The position numbers were made by a program, and so were the translations under genes. Positions 8,280-16,535 of a DNA stretch of 64,000 bases are shown in pieces. This DNA comes from Halotalea alkalilenta (lineage in GTDB: Bacteria; Pseudomonadota; Gammaproteobacteria; Pseudomonadales; Halomonadaceae). The notes under the pieces were generated by a model, which saw nothing but the letters and a program-made list of their open reading frames with translations, ran no database searches and had not been told where the DNA came from. Location: assembly GCF_001648175.1 (NCBI RefSeq), contig NZ_CP015243.1:2790001-2854000 (forward strand), written 5' to 3'. Position 1 is the stretch's first letter; every line of letters starts with the position of its first letter.

Positions 8280-10368
8280 GGCCCGCCCCTCCCAGGATGT
8301 CGATGACCAGATTGCCGGCATCCGACAGCGCAGCCGTGCTACCAGGCGGCAGCACGGTGGTGGATTCGGCCTCTTCGATGATCGCCGGCCCCTCCACGCG
8401 CTGACCGGTACGCAGCGCCGAGCGTCTGAACACCGGGGTGTCGATGTAGCCGCCGGACTCGGGAAAGTAGGCCCTGCGGCTGTGCACGGCGCTTTCAGCG
8501 CGAAGCTCAGTGCTAAGCTCGGTGCGAAGCTGCGCCGGGGCGCGCGCGGCCGTGCTGCCGTCACGGGTCACCGTCAGGTGCCAGTCGGTGGCCTCGACGA
8601 GCGCATCGCCCTCGTCGTAGCCGTAGGTCCGCCGGTAGGTCGCAGCGAAGTTGTGCCGGGTCGCGGCCAGGTCCGGCGCGCCATCGGCCGAGATCGCCAC
8701 CGCCACCCGCAGTTCGGAGCCCTGGCCGAGGTAGCGGGCATTGACGAAGTAGCGATGCTCCAGGTCGCCGCGCGCCAGCTTGCGGATATCGTCCACCGCC
8801 TGCGCGCGCAGGTTCTCGAGCAGCGCCGCGACCGTCTGCTGGACACCGTCGGCCAGCATCAGCGGCTTGCTCATCGAGTAGTCCAGGCGCGGCTCGGCTA
8901 CCAGCAGGCCGATCGCCGAACCGACGCCCGCGCCGACCGGTACGATCACCCGCGCAATGCCCACCGCCATCGCCAGACGCACCGCATGCAGCGGGCCGGC
9001 GCCGCCGAAGGCGACCATGGTGTACTGGCGTGGGTCACGGCCGCGCTCGACGGATACGATGCGGGTCGCCCGTTCCATGTTGGCATTGGCCAGGGTATGG
9101 ATGCCCCAGGCCGCCTGCTCGACGCCCACGCCCAATGGCTCGGCGATGTGCCGGCGAATGCCCTCGGCCGCCCCCTGGTCCTGCAGCGCCATGGCGCCAC
9201 CGTTGAAAAAGCCCGGGTCGAGATAACCCAGGGTCAGGTTGGCGTCGGTCACCGTCGGCAGCTCGCCGCCGTTGCCATAGCAGATCGGCCCAGGGTTGGA
9301 GCCCGCGCTTTCAGGCCCGATCTTGAGCATGCCCATGTCGAGATTGGCGATGCTGCCACCGCCGGCTCCTATCTCCAGCAGCTCGATGGCGGAGATGTTC
9401 AGCGCCAGCCCGCTGCCGGGCTTGTAGCGCAGCTGATCCACCTCGAAGGTGGAGAGGATCGCCGGTTCGCCGCGCTCGATCGCACCGAGCTTGGCGGTGG
9501 TGCCGCCCATGTCGAACGACAGCACATGGTCGGCGTTCTCCTGCTTACCGATCGCCGCGCACATCAGCACACCCGCCGCCGGCCCGGACTCGACGATGTT
9601 GATCGGCTTGTCGATCGCCAGCTGCGGGGTGATCAGTCCCCCATTCGACTGGATGATCGTCAGTGGTGCAGCGATCCCGGCATCGCGCAGCTTGGCGCCA
9701 AGCTCGTCCACGTAGCGCCGCACGATCGGCTTGATGTAGGCATCCGCCACGGTGGTACTGGTACGTTCGTACTCACGGATACGTGGTGAGATGACCGAGG
9801 AGAGCGTTACCGACATCTTCATTCCACGCTCGGCGATCCGGCTCGCGATCGCTTGCTCGTGAACGGGATTGACGTAGGCATGCAGCAGACAGACGGCGAC
9901 GGAGAGATAACCCGCCGCCTGCAGCGCTTCGAGCGATGCATCGAGCTCGGCGATGTCGAGCGGTTGCTCGACGCTACCGTCGAACAGCACCCGCTCGCTC
10001 ACTTCATGGATGTCGCGGCGCGCGATCAAAGGCTTCGGCTTGTCGAGGTGCAGGTCGAAGGTCTCGTAGCGCTTCTGCCGGCCGAGCAGCAGCACGTCGC
10101 GAAACCCCCGCGTGGTCAGCAGCGCGGTGCGGCTGCCCTTGCGCTCGATGATCGCATTGGTGGCGACGGTGGTCGCATGCAGCACGGCCTCGACCTGGCC
10201 CGCCTCGATACCGGCGTCGTCCAGCAGGGTCTTGATCCCCCGCAGCACCGCCTTGGAGGGCTGATGGTGGGTGGACAGCACTTTGGCGAAGCGCCGTTCC
10301 CCGGTGTCGGCGTGCTCCAGGACGAAGTCCGTGAAGGTTCCACCGATATCGAAAGTGACTCTGTACAT
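8269..10368 (-). CDS. hyuA: Hydantoinase A/oxoprolinase family subunit
   Basis: This is a 699-residue HyuA-type ATP-binding subunit of the sugar kinase/actin-like superfamily. The phosphate-binding DIGGTFTDF is at residues 7-15, a second glycine-rich ATP-site block (SFDMGGTTAK) lies near the middle, and VAFGGAGPLHA is in the C-terminal half. It forms the alpha subunit with the overlapping hyuB product. Both subunits are separate here, as in N-methylhydantoin amidohydrolase and 2-pyrrolidinone hydrolase systems, rather than fused as in eukaryotic oxoprolinase. It starts 15 nt after the aldehyde dehydrogenase stop. The substrate is not visible in the sequence. Confidence 0.94.
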   Translation of the reverse strand: MYRVTFDIGGTFTDFVLEHADTGERRFAKVLSTHHQPSKAVLRGIKTLLDDAGIEAGQVEAVLHATTVATNAIIERKGSRTALLTTRGFRDVLLLGRQKRYETFDLHLDKPKPLIARRDIHEVSERVLFDGSVEQPLDIAELDASLEALQAAGYLSVAVCLLHAYVNPVHEQAIASRIAERGMKMSVTLSSVISPRIREYERTSTTVADAYIKPIVRRYVDELGAKLRDAGIAAPLTIIQSNGGLITPQLAIDKPINIVESGPAAGVLMCAAIGKQENADHVLSFDMGGTTAKLGAIERGEPAILSTFEVDQLRYKPGSGLALNISAIELLEIGAGGGSIANLDMGMLKIGPESAGSNPGPICYGNGGELPTVTDANLTLGYLDPGFFNGGAMALQDQGAAEGIRRHIAEPLGVGVEQAAWGIHTLANANMERATRIVSVERGRDPRQYTMVAFGGAGPLHAVRLAMAVGIARVIVPVGAGVGSAIGLLVAEPRLDYSMSKPLMLADGVQQTVAALLENLRAQAVDDIRKLARGDLEHRYFVNARYLGQGSELRVAVAISADGAPDLAATRHNFAATYRRTYGYDEGDALVEATDWHLTVTRDGSTAARAPAQLRTELSTELRAESAVHSRRAYFPESGGYIDTPVFRRSALRTGQRVEGPAIIEEAESTTVLPPGSTAALSDAGNLVIDILGGAGHGA

Positions 10369-10383
10369 GCCCGGGATACCTGT

Positions 10384-11907
10384 TCAGCGGCGCACGAAAG
10401 GATTGGCGACTTGCAGGTCGCTCGAGATCCATACGCACTTTGTTTCCACGAACTCATGGATGGCCTGGATGCCCGACTCGCGCCCGACGCCGGAGCCTTT
10501 GTAGCCGCCGAAAGGCGAGGTGAAACTCGTGGCGCGATAGTTGTTGACCCACACGGTGCCGGCCTTCAGCCGCTCGACCATGTACAGCGTGCGATGCAGG
10601 TCTCGGGTCCAGACCCCGGCCGCAAGGCCGTAGGCGGTGTCATTGGCGATACGCAGGGCGTCGTCGGCGTCCTCGAAAGGCATCACCACCAGCACCGGAC
10701 CGAAGACCTCCTCCTGGGCGATACGCATGTCGTTGCGCACGTGGGTGAAGATGGTCGGTTCGACGAAGCGCCCGGCGCCCAGCTCCGGGCGGGACTTGCC
10801 GCCCAGCGCGCAGACCGCGCCCTCCGCCTTGGCGATCTCGATGTAGTCGAGGATCTTGCGAAACTGGCCAGGTGTCGCGATCGGGCCAATCTGGGTGCCC
10901 TCGTGGGTCGGATCGCCCAGCACCGCATCGGCGACGAATGCCACCAGGCGCTCGACCAGCTGGTCATGGATCGAGCGCTGCACCAGCAGGCGCGAACCGG
11001 CCAGGCAGGTCTGTCCGGAGGCCGCGAAGATGCCCGACACCACCCCCTTGACCGCCTGATCGAGGTCGGCGTCGTCGAAGACGATGTTCGGCGACTTGCC
11101 ACCCAGCTCGAGGGTGACGGTCTTCAGCTGTTTCGCCGCCAGCTCGTAGATCCGCCGCCCCGCGGCGTCACCGCCGGTGAAGCCGATGTGCGAGACCAGC
11201 GGATGGGTCACCAGCGGCTCACCGACCTCTTCACCGAAGCCACAGACGACGTTGACGACCCCTCTGGGAAACCCCGCCAGTTCGAACAGCTTGGCGAACT
11301 CGATCATCGACGCCGAGGTGAACTCGGAAGGCTTGATCACCACCGTACAGCCAGCGGCCAGCGCAGGGGCCAGTTTCCAGGTGGTGAGCGACAGCGGCGA
11401 GTTCCATGGCGTGATGATTGCAACCACTCCCTTGGACTCGTATCGGGTGTAGGCGAACACCCCTTTCTTGTCGGTGGGAATGACCGAGCTCTCCACCTTG
11501 TCCGCCAGGCCGCCGTAGTAGCGGTAGTACTCGGCGGTATAGCGGACTTGGCCGGTCACCTCGGTGGCCAGCTTGCCGTTGTCGCGCATCTCGATCTCGG
11601 CGATTCGCGCCGCGTGCTCGACGATCAGGTCAGCCAGATGCATCAGGCACCGTCCCCGCTCGGTGGCGCTCATCGCAGGCCATGCGCCCTCGCTATGGGC
11701 ACGATGGGCGGCCTGCACGGCGAGCTCGACATCCGCCGCGCCGCCGCGCGCGATTCTTGCCCAGGGCTTGCCATCGAAGGGGTTGTCCGAGCTGAACCAA
11801 GCGTCATCCAGTGACGGGCGTTCCTCACCGTCGATGAACAAGCCATAGCGTGGAAGGAGATCGGCAGAGGTCGAGTCACTGGGCATGACGGGGGATTTCC
11901 TCATCAT
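10384..11907 (-). CDS. NAD(P)-dependent aldehyde dehydrogenase
   Basis: This is an ALDH-superfamily enzyme of 507 residues (500 if translation begins at ATG 11886 rather than 11907; neither has a convincing ribosome site). The NAD-site ITPWNSPL, the catalytic-Glu block VTLELGGKSPN and the catalytic-Cys block SGQTCLAGSRL are present, and FGGYKGSG is near the end. As the promoter-proximal gene of the run ahead of hyuA, hyuB and gabT, a semialdehyde such as succinate semialdehyde is the likely substrate. It also resembles betaine-aldehyde and gamma-aminobutyraldehyde dehydrogenases, so the exact aldehyde is open. Confidence 0.92.
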   Translation of the reverse strand: MMRKSPVMPSDSTSADLLPRYGLFIDGEERPSLDDAWFSSDNPFDGKPWARIARGGAADVELAVQAAHRAHSEGAWPAMSATERGRCLMHLADLIVEHAARIAEIEMRDNGKLATEVTGQVRYTAEYYRYYGGLADKVESSVIPTDKKGVFAYTRYESKGVVAIITPWNSPLSLTTWKLAPALAAGCTVVIKPSEFTSASMIEFAKLFELAGFPRGVVNVVCGFGEEVGEPLVTHPLVSHIGFTGGDAAGRRIYELAAKQLKTVTLELGGKSPNIVFDDADLDQAVKGVVSGIFAASGQTCLAGSRLLVQRSIHDQLVERLVAFVADAVLGDPTHEGTQIGPIATPGQFRKILDYIEIAKAEGAVCALGGKSRPELGAGRFVEPTIFTHVRNDMRIAQEEVFGPVLVVMPFEDADDALRIANDTAYGLAAGVWTRDLHRTLYMVERLKAGTVWVNNYRATSFTSPFGGYKGSGVGRESGIQAIHEFVETKCVWISSDLQVANPFVRR

Positions 11908-12164
11908 CGGCGCCCGCTTCGAGTCATTCGAACCGGGCCACCGTGTTCCAAATATCGAAATGTGTTTTCAAATTAAGAGATGGCGCAGCGAAGCGTCAAG
12001 CACTTCCAAGCTACTTTTTCCTCGATTCACGCGGCGCCCGATTACTGTGCAAAAAATGCTGAGTTAGCACATTTTTGGCGCATCGCGTTTTTCCGACGCC
12101 TCTTGCTTTGGACTTCATCGCTGGATAACGTGGAACACGATTTCAAATAGAAAGGGGCGGATAC
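11908..12164. promoter_or_regulatory. Divergent control region between the catabolic operon and the BisC-like gene
   Basis: This 257-nt region separates two divergent transcription units and is more AT-rich than its surroundings. It contains an imperfect inverted repeat at 12051-12076 (AAAAAATGCT, 5-nt spacer, AGCACATTTTT) and two GAAA...TTTC-like half-site pairs (near 11957-11970 and 12131-12144). These could be binding sites for the nearby IclR-family regulators, whose operators are often short AT-rich palindromes. No sigma-70 pair is clear enough to place. The assignment is by position and symmetry only. Confidence 0.4.
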
Positions 12165-14492
12165 ATGTCATCCATAAGCTACATGGCGTTTCACTGGGGT
12201 CTGTATGAAGTGGAAAACGCCATGACCGACGGGGTGACGGTACGCCCTTTCCACCGCGACCCGGCCCCCTCTCCCATCGGTCTTTACGCAGCGGACCCAG
12301 CCTTGTCCCGCGCACGTATCCGCAGGCCGGCGGTCCGCCGGGGCTGGCTCGAGGCCAAGCGAGGCGGCCGCGACGATGGTTTTCGCGGCCAGGACGCTTT
12401 CGTCGAAGTGGAATGGGACGAAGCGCTCGATCTGGCCGCCTCCGAGCTCGACCGGGTGCGCGGGAGCTTCGGTAACGAGGCGATCTTCGGTGGCTCCTAC
12501 GGCTGGTCCAGCGCCGGGCGCTTCCACCACGCGCAGAGCCAGGTCCATCGCTTCCTCAATACGATTGGCGGCTATGTGCGCCACATGGACTCCTACAGCC
12601 TCGGCGCGGCGAGGGCGCTGATGCCCTATCTGGTGGCGCCGATGGACCGGCTGATGTCCGAGCACACTGACTGGGCGACCATGGCGGCCCACACCAGGCT
12701 GTTTCTGACCTTCGGCGGGGTGCCGGCGAAGAATGCCCAGATCAGCGCCGGTGGAACCTCCGCTCACCGAGTCCCGGGCGGGCTGCGCAGGATGGCGGAG
12801 GCCGGCGTGCGGTTCGTCAACGTAAGCCCGGTGCGCAGCGACCTCGACACCGGTGCTGATTTCGAGTGGTGGCCGATAAGGCCGAACACCGACACCGCGC
12901 TGATTCTCGGCATGTGCCATACGCTACTGGCCGAGAACCTCTACGATCGCGATTTCCTCAAGCGCTACTGCGTCGGCTTCGAGGTGTTCCGTGACTATCT
13001 CGACGGTACCCGGGACGGTGAAGCCAAGACCGCCGACTGGGCCGCGACGATCACTGGACTGCCGGCCGAGGAGATCCGCCAGCTGGCTCGGGATCTCTAC
13101 GCCACCCGCAGCATGATCAACATGGCTTGGTCGCTGCAGCGCGCGCACCACGGCGAGCAGCCGTTCTGGGCGCTGATCGCACTGGCCTCGATGGTCGGCC
13201 AGATCGGCCTGCCCGGGGGCGGCTTCGGCGTCTGCTACGGCGCTGAGAACCTGATGGGCAGCCCGCACCGCAGGATCAAGGGGCCGACGCTCGCCCAGGG
13301 CGACAACCCAGTCGGCGGCTTCATTCCGGTGGCGCGTATCGCCGACATGCTGCTGCACCCTGGCGAGACCTTCTCCTACCGGGGTGAAGACCACAGCTAT
13401 CCAGACATCCGGCTGATCTACTGGGCCGGCGGCAATCCTTTTCACCATCACCAGGATCTCAACCGCCTGATGCGTGCCTGGCAGAAGCCGGAGACCATCA
13501 TCGTCAACGAGATCTACTGGACTCCGCTGGCCAAGGCCGCCGACATCGTTTTCCCGGCCACCTCGCCGATGGAGCGGGACGACATCTTCCATGCCACCCG
13601 CGAACCCTGTGTCGCCGCGATGAAACGGGCCCAGCCGGTATACGGCGAGGCGCGCGACGACTACGCGATCTTCAGCGCCCTGGCCAAGCGCCTGGGAGTC
13701 GCGGACGCTTTTTGCGAGGGCCGAAGCGCCAGTCAATGGCTCAGGCACCTTTATGAAAACTGGCGCCAGCAGCTCATCGATGACGACATCGAGCTGCCCG
13801 ACTTCGATACCTTCTGGGAAACCGGGATCATCGAGTTCCCCCAGACCGGGGAGCCTGTGGTCATGCTCGCCGGGTTCCGTGACGACCCGCAGGCCAACGC
13901 GCTCGAGACCCCCTCCGGCAGGATCGAGATATTCAGCCAGCGCATCGCCGGATATGGCTATGCCGACTGCCCCGGCCATCCCTGCTGGCTGCCGCCCCAG
14001 GAGTATCTCGGTAGCCCGGTGGCCGAACGCTACCCGCTGCATCTGATCACCGACCAGCCGGCGACCCGCCTGCACAGCCAGCTCGACCACAGTCCCAACA
14101 GCCTCGACAGCAAGATCAGCGGGCGCGAACCGATCTGGATCCATCCGGACGACGCCGCCGAACGCGGTATCGTCGACGCCAGCGTGGTGCGCGTGTTCAA
14201 CGATCGCGGCAGCTGCCTCGCAGGCGCAGTGGTGACGGATGCAATCCGCCGCGGCGTGGCCAAGCTTTCCACCGGCGCCTGGTTCGACCCGACCAAGTGG
14301 TCGGCCGACGGGTCATTGGAGAAGCACGGCAATCCCAACGTCCTCACCATCGACCTGCCGGCGTCCGCCTTCTCCCAAGGCTGCAGCGCGCAAAGCTGCC
14401 TGGTGCAGATCGAGGCTTTCCTTGCGCCGAAGCCCGGGCTCAGCGCGCACCTTCCTCCCCGAGGGATTGAAAACTTCACCGAACCCCAATAG
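12165..14492 (+). CDS. Molybdopterin oxidoreductase, biotin/TMAO sulfoxide reductase (BisC/TorA) family
   Basis: This 775-residue enzyme has the bis-MGD fold of the DMSO reductase family. The early AFHWGLYEVE, then VRRGWLEA and EVEWDEALDLAA match the BisC/TorA subfamily. GGSYGWSSAGRFHHAQ contains the expected Mo-ligating serine, and there is no N-terminal Fe-S cysteine cluster. No Tat signal is seen, so it should be cytoplasmic like BisC. Starts are possible at 12165 and 12183; 12165 has AAGGGG upstream. It diverges from the lactam-type operon and precedes an IclR gene. It may reduce an S- or N-oxide; a dedicated role in the neighbouring pathway is inference. Confidence 0.9.
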   Translation: MSSISYMAFHWGLYEVENAMTDGVTVRPFHRDPAPSPIGLYAADPALSRARIRRPAVRRGWLEAKRGGRDDGFRGQDAFVEVEWDEALDLAASELDRVRGSFGNEAIFGGSYGWSSAGRFHHAQSQVHRFLNTIGGYVRHMDSYSLGAARALMPYLVAPMDRLMSEHTDWATMAAHTRLFLTFGGVPAKNAQISAGGTSAHRVPGGLRRMAEAGVRFVNVSPVRSDLDTGADFEWWPIRPNTDTALILGMCHTLLAENLYDRDFLKRYCVGFEVFRDYLDGTRDGEAKTADWAATITGLPAEEIRQLARDLYATRSMINMAWSLQRAHHGEQPFWALIALASMVGQIGLPGGGFGVCYGAENLMGSPHRRIKGPTLAQGDNPVGGFIPVARIADMLLHPGETFSYRGEDHSYPDIRLIYWAGGNPFHHHQDLNRLMRAWQKPETIIVNEIYWTPLAKAADIVFPATSPMERDDIFHATREPCVAAMKRAQPVYGEARDDYAIFSALAKRLGVADAFCEGRSASQWLRHLYENWRQQLIDDDIELPDFDTFWETGIIEFPQTGEPVVMLAGFRDDPQANALETPSGRIEIFSQRIAGYGYADCPGHPCWLPPQEYLGSPVAERYPLHLITDQPATRLHSQLDHSPNSLDSKISGREPIWIHPDDAAERGIVDASVVRVFNDRGSCLAGAVVTDAIRRGVAKLSTGAWFDPTKWSADGSLEKHGNPNVLTIDLPASAFSQGCSAQSCLVQIEAFLAPKPGLSAHLPPRGIENFTEPQ

Positions 14493-14560
14493 CCTGCGCG
14501 CCTCAATAGCCTGGACGAACACTCGATGCCCATGCTCAAGACAACTGGGATGCAAGGTTC

Positions 14561-15331
14561 ATGGACAAGGTTTTCCTGAAAGGTCTGGCCCTGCTCGAGG
14601 CGCTGGCCAATCATGACGAGCCGCGCGGTATCACCGAGCTCGCCAACGAGCTGGGGCTGACCAAGAGCAACGTACACCGTCTACTACAGGCGCTGATTCA
14701 CTGCGGCTTCGCCTACCAGGACGCAGACAGCCTCCGCTATGCCTGTACCTTCAAGATGTGGCAGCTGGGCACCCAGGTATGGAACCGTACCGACATCAAG
14801 CCCATCGCCCGCCCACACTTGGTGGAGCTGAACAGGCTGACCCAGGAGACCGTGCATCTGTCCGTACGCGAAGGCACCGACGTGATCTACGTCGACAAGG
14901 TCAACTGCGCGCATCCGATCGGCACCTTCACCCAGATCGGCGGACGCGCGCCGGCATACTGCACCGCTACCGGCAAGGCGCTGCTTTCGACCCTGTCGGA
15001 TGCGGAGGTCGAGTCCCTCGGCATCCAGTTCCAGCCCCATACCGACAAGACCCTGCTGACCATGGAACAGCTCGAGGCCGAGCTGGCGCGCACCCGCCAG
15101 CAGGGCTTTAGCACCAACCGGGGCGAATGGAACCAGGGCGTCGGCGGCGTCGCCGCCCCGGTGTTCAACGCTGCGCAGACCGCCTGCGCGGCGATCGGCA
15201 TATCGGGCCCACTGGAGCGGCTGACGCCGAAGGTCCGCAAAGCCTATACCCAGTTGGTGCTCGACGCAGCGAGCGCGATCTCCGAGAGCCTGGGCAGAGG
15301 GCCACTGAACGGCCCAGCCAGAACGCCTTGA
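14561..15331 (+). CDS. IclR-family transcriptional regulator
   Basis: This 256-residue regulator has an N-terminal winged helix-turn-helix (about residues 4-62, with GITELANELGLTKSNVHRLLQAL) and a C-terminal IclR effector domain (about 75-250). The latter includes the DVIYVDKV and FTQIGGRAPAYCTATGKALL blocks. It lies 68 nt downstream of the BisC-like gene on the same strand and is the probable local regulator of the divergent catabolic operon, with a small pathway metabolite as effector. It converges with a second, distinct IclR gene; the two are not close duplicates. Confidence 0.94.
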   Translation: MDKVFLKGLALLEALANHDEPRGITELANELGLTKSNVHRLLQALIHCGFAYQDADSLRYACTFKMWQLGTQVWNRTDIKPIARPHLVELNRLTQETVHLSVREGTDVIYVDKVNCAHPIGTFTQIGGRAPAYCTATGKALLSTLSDAEVESLGIQFQPHTDKTLLTMEQLEAELARTRQQGFSTNRGEWNQGVGGVAAPVFNAAQTACAAIGISGPLERLTPKVRKAYTQLVLDAASAISESLGRGPLNGPARTP

Positions 15332-15386
15332 TTCGTCCTTCCATCCCGACATCTGAAACATGGATGAGCGAAGCGTATCGAGGGGC

Positions 15387-15412
15387 ACGAACGGGCCAAC
15401 AAGCCCGTTCGT
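15387..15412. repeat. REP-like inverted repeat between convergent iclR genes
   Basis: A perfect 10-bp inverted repeat (ACGAACGGGC at 15387-15396 and GCCCGTTCGT at 15403-15412) has a 6-nt loop. It lies in the 183-nt gap between two convergent genes. The same arm sequence occurs in the tandem array at 36363-36710, and the right arm (CCCGTTCGTCC) recurs at 46698-46708. The flanking TATCGAGGGG also resembles the CTATCGAAGGG seen in the array on the other strand. It could serve as a bidirectional terminator, although no strong T tract follows. Confidence 0.7.
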
Positions 15413-15514
15413 CCCGAGCGGCGCCCATACGCGCCAAGGCCGAGTATCGGCTTGACAATGAAGGGCGCCTGTCGAGGGATCGAGCGGCATGGCGTTGGTT
15501 GGATCCTGATCGTC

Positions 15515-16246
15515 TCAGCCGTCGAGCAGGTCATAGAACGGGGAGCGCAGCGCCTTGCTCACGTCCCTTGCGCTCTGCACCACCAACGGCTTCATCTGCT
15601 CGATTCGCGCCTCGGTGAAGCGGGTACGCGGCCCCGACAGCGCCAGGGCGCCGATCAGCCCCTGGTCCAATGCGAACACCGGCGCGGAAATACCCGCGAT
15701 CCCTGGCCCCCGCTCGCCCAGGGAAACGATCGGCAGCGCCATCAGGCGGTCGGTGTCGGCGGGCCGGTCGCCGTCCTCTTTCTCGAACTCCTCGAAGACG
15801 TGGCCCGCCGCGCCCTTGCTGACCTCCACCGCGTCGCCTTCGGCCACGTGCTCGCGCAAGAGCTGGTCGGTGTCCTCGCGGAACAGGCAGATACGCCGAT
15901 GCCCCTCGCGCCTGAAGAAGGAGCCGCTTTCTCCCGTCGCCGATACCAGCCGCCTCAACGCCGGGCGGATCAGCTCCTCGAGACCGAGGTTCTGACGATA
16001 AGCACAGCTGATGCGAAACGCCTCGGCACCTACGGTGTAGCGCTTGTCGGGCATCATCGCGACGAACCCGGCATCGCGCAGCGATACCAGAAGACGCAGC
16101 GCCGAACTCTTCACCAGCCCGCTGCGACTGCTGATCTCGTGCAGGGAAAGAATCGACGTCCGGCTATCGAAAAGCGACAGGATCCGCAGTGCCTTGTCCA
16201 CCGCCTCGACCCCCTTGGTCTTCAATCTAGGGGTTTCTCCAACCAT
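15515..16246 (-). CDS. IclR-family transcriptional regulator
   Basis: This 243-residue IclR protein has a winged helix-turn-helix at about residues 13-70 (LSLHEISSRSGLVKSSALRLL) and a C-terminal effector domain that includes GSFFRREGHRRICLFRED. ATG 16246 is preferred because GAGGAG stands eight bases upstream; the upstream GTG at 16255 is too close to that site. It is divergent from the Pot-like uptake operon across 289 nt, the usual layout for a local repressor or activator. The most likely target is therefore the transporter and oxidase operon. Confidence 0.93.
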   Translation of the reverse strand: MVGETPRLKTKGVEAVDKALRILSLFDSRTSILSLHEISSRSGLVKSSALRLLVSLRDAGFVAMMPDKRYTVGAEAFRISCAYRQNLGLEELIRPALRRLVSATGESGSFFRREGHRRICLFREDTDQLLREHVAEGDAVEVSKGAAGHVFEEFEKEDGDRPADTDRLMALPIVSLGERGPGIAGISAPVFALDQGLIGALALSGPRTRFTEARIEQMKPLVVQSARDVSKALRSPFYDLLDG

Positions 16247-16535
16247 CTCGTTCACTCCTCAGCGAGGACGGGAAAAAAGCGGCATTTTACCCGCGCTCGT
16301 CGCTTGACGTTTCGTATTTGGTCGTAGATCATTCTACTCAATGATATTGCATTTCACACAATGGAACAAACCGGACCAGCTGAACCTGGTCGATACCACC
16401 CAGTGAGGATTGAAGCCGCATCGTGAAGACGTCGCGCATCGCCAAGCGACGACTTCGGAGGGCAAAGACAAAAAAGACAAAAGACCAAGACGCATGGCAC
16501 GAGGTACGCAGCACCACTTAACAAGGAGAATAATC

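Noticed and set aside
8280..8564. N-terminal extension of HyuB
   Set aside because: Homology starts at the MAHSALDP methionine, and the extension lies entirely within hyuA in another frame.
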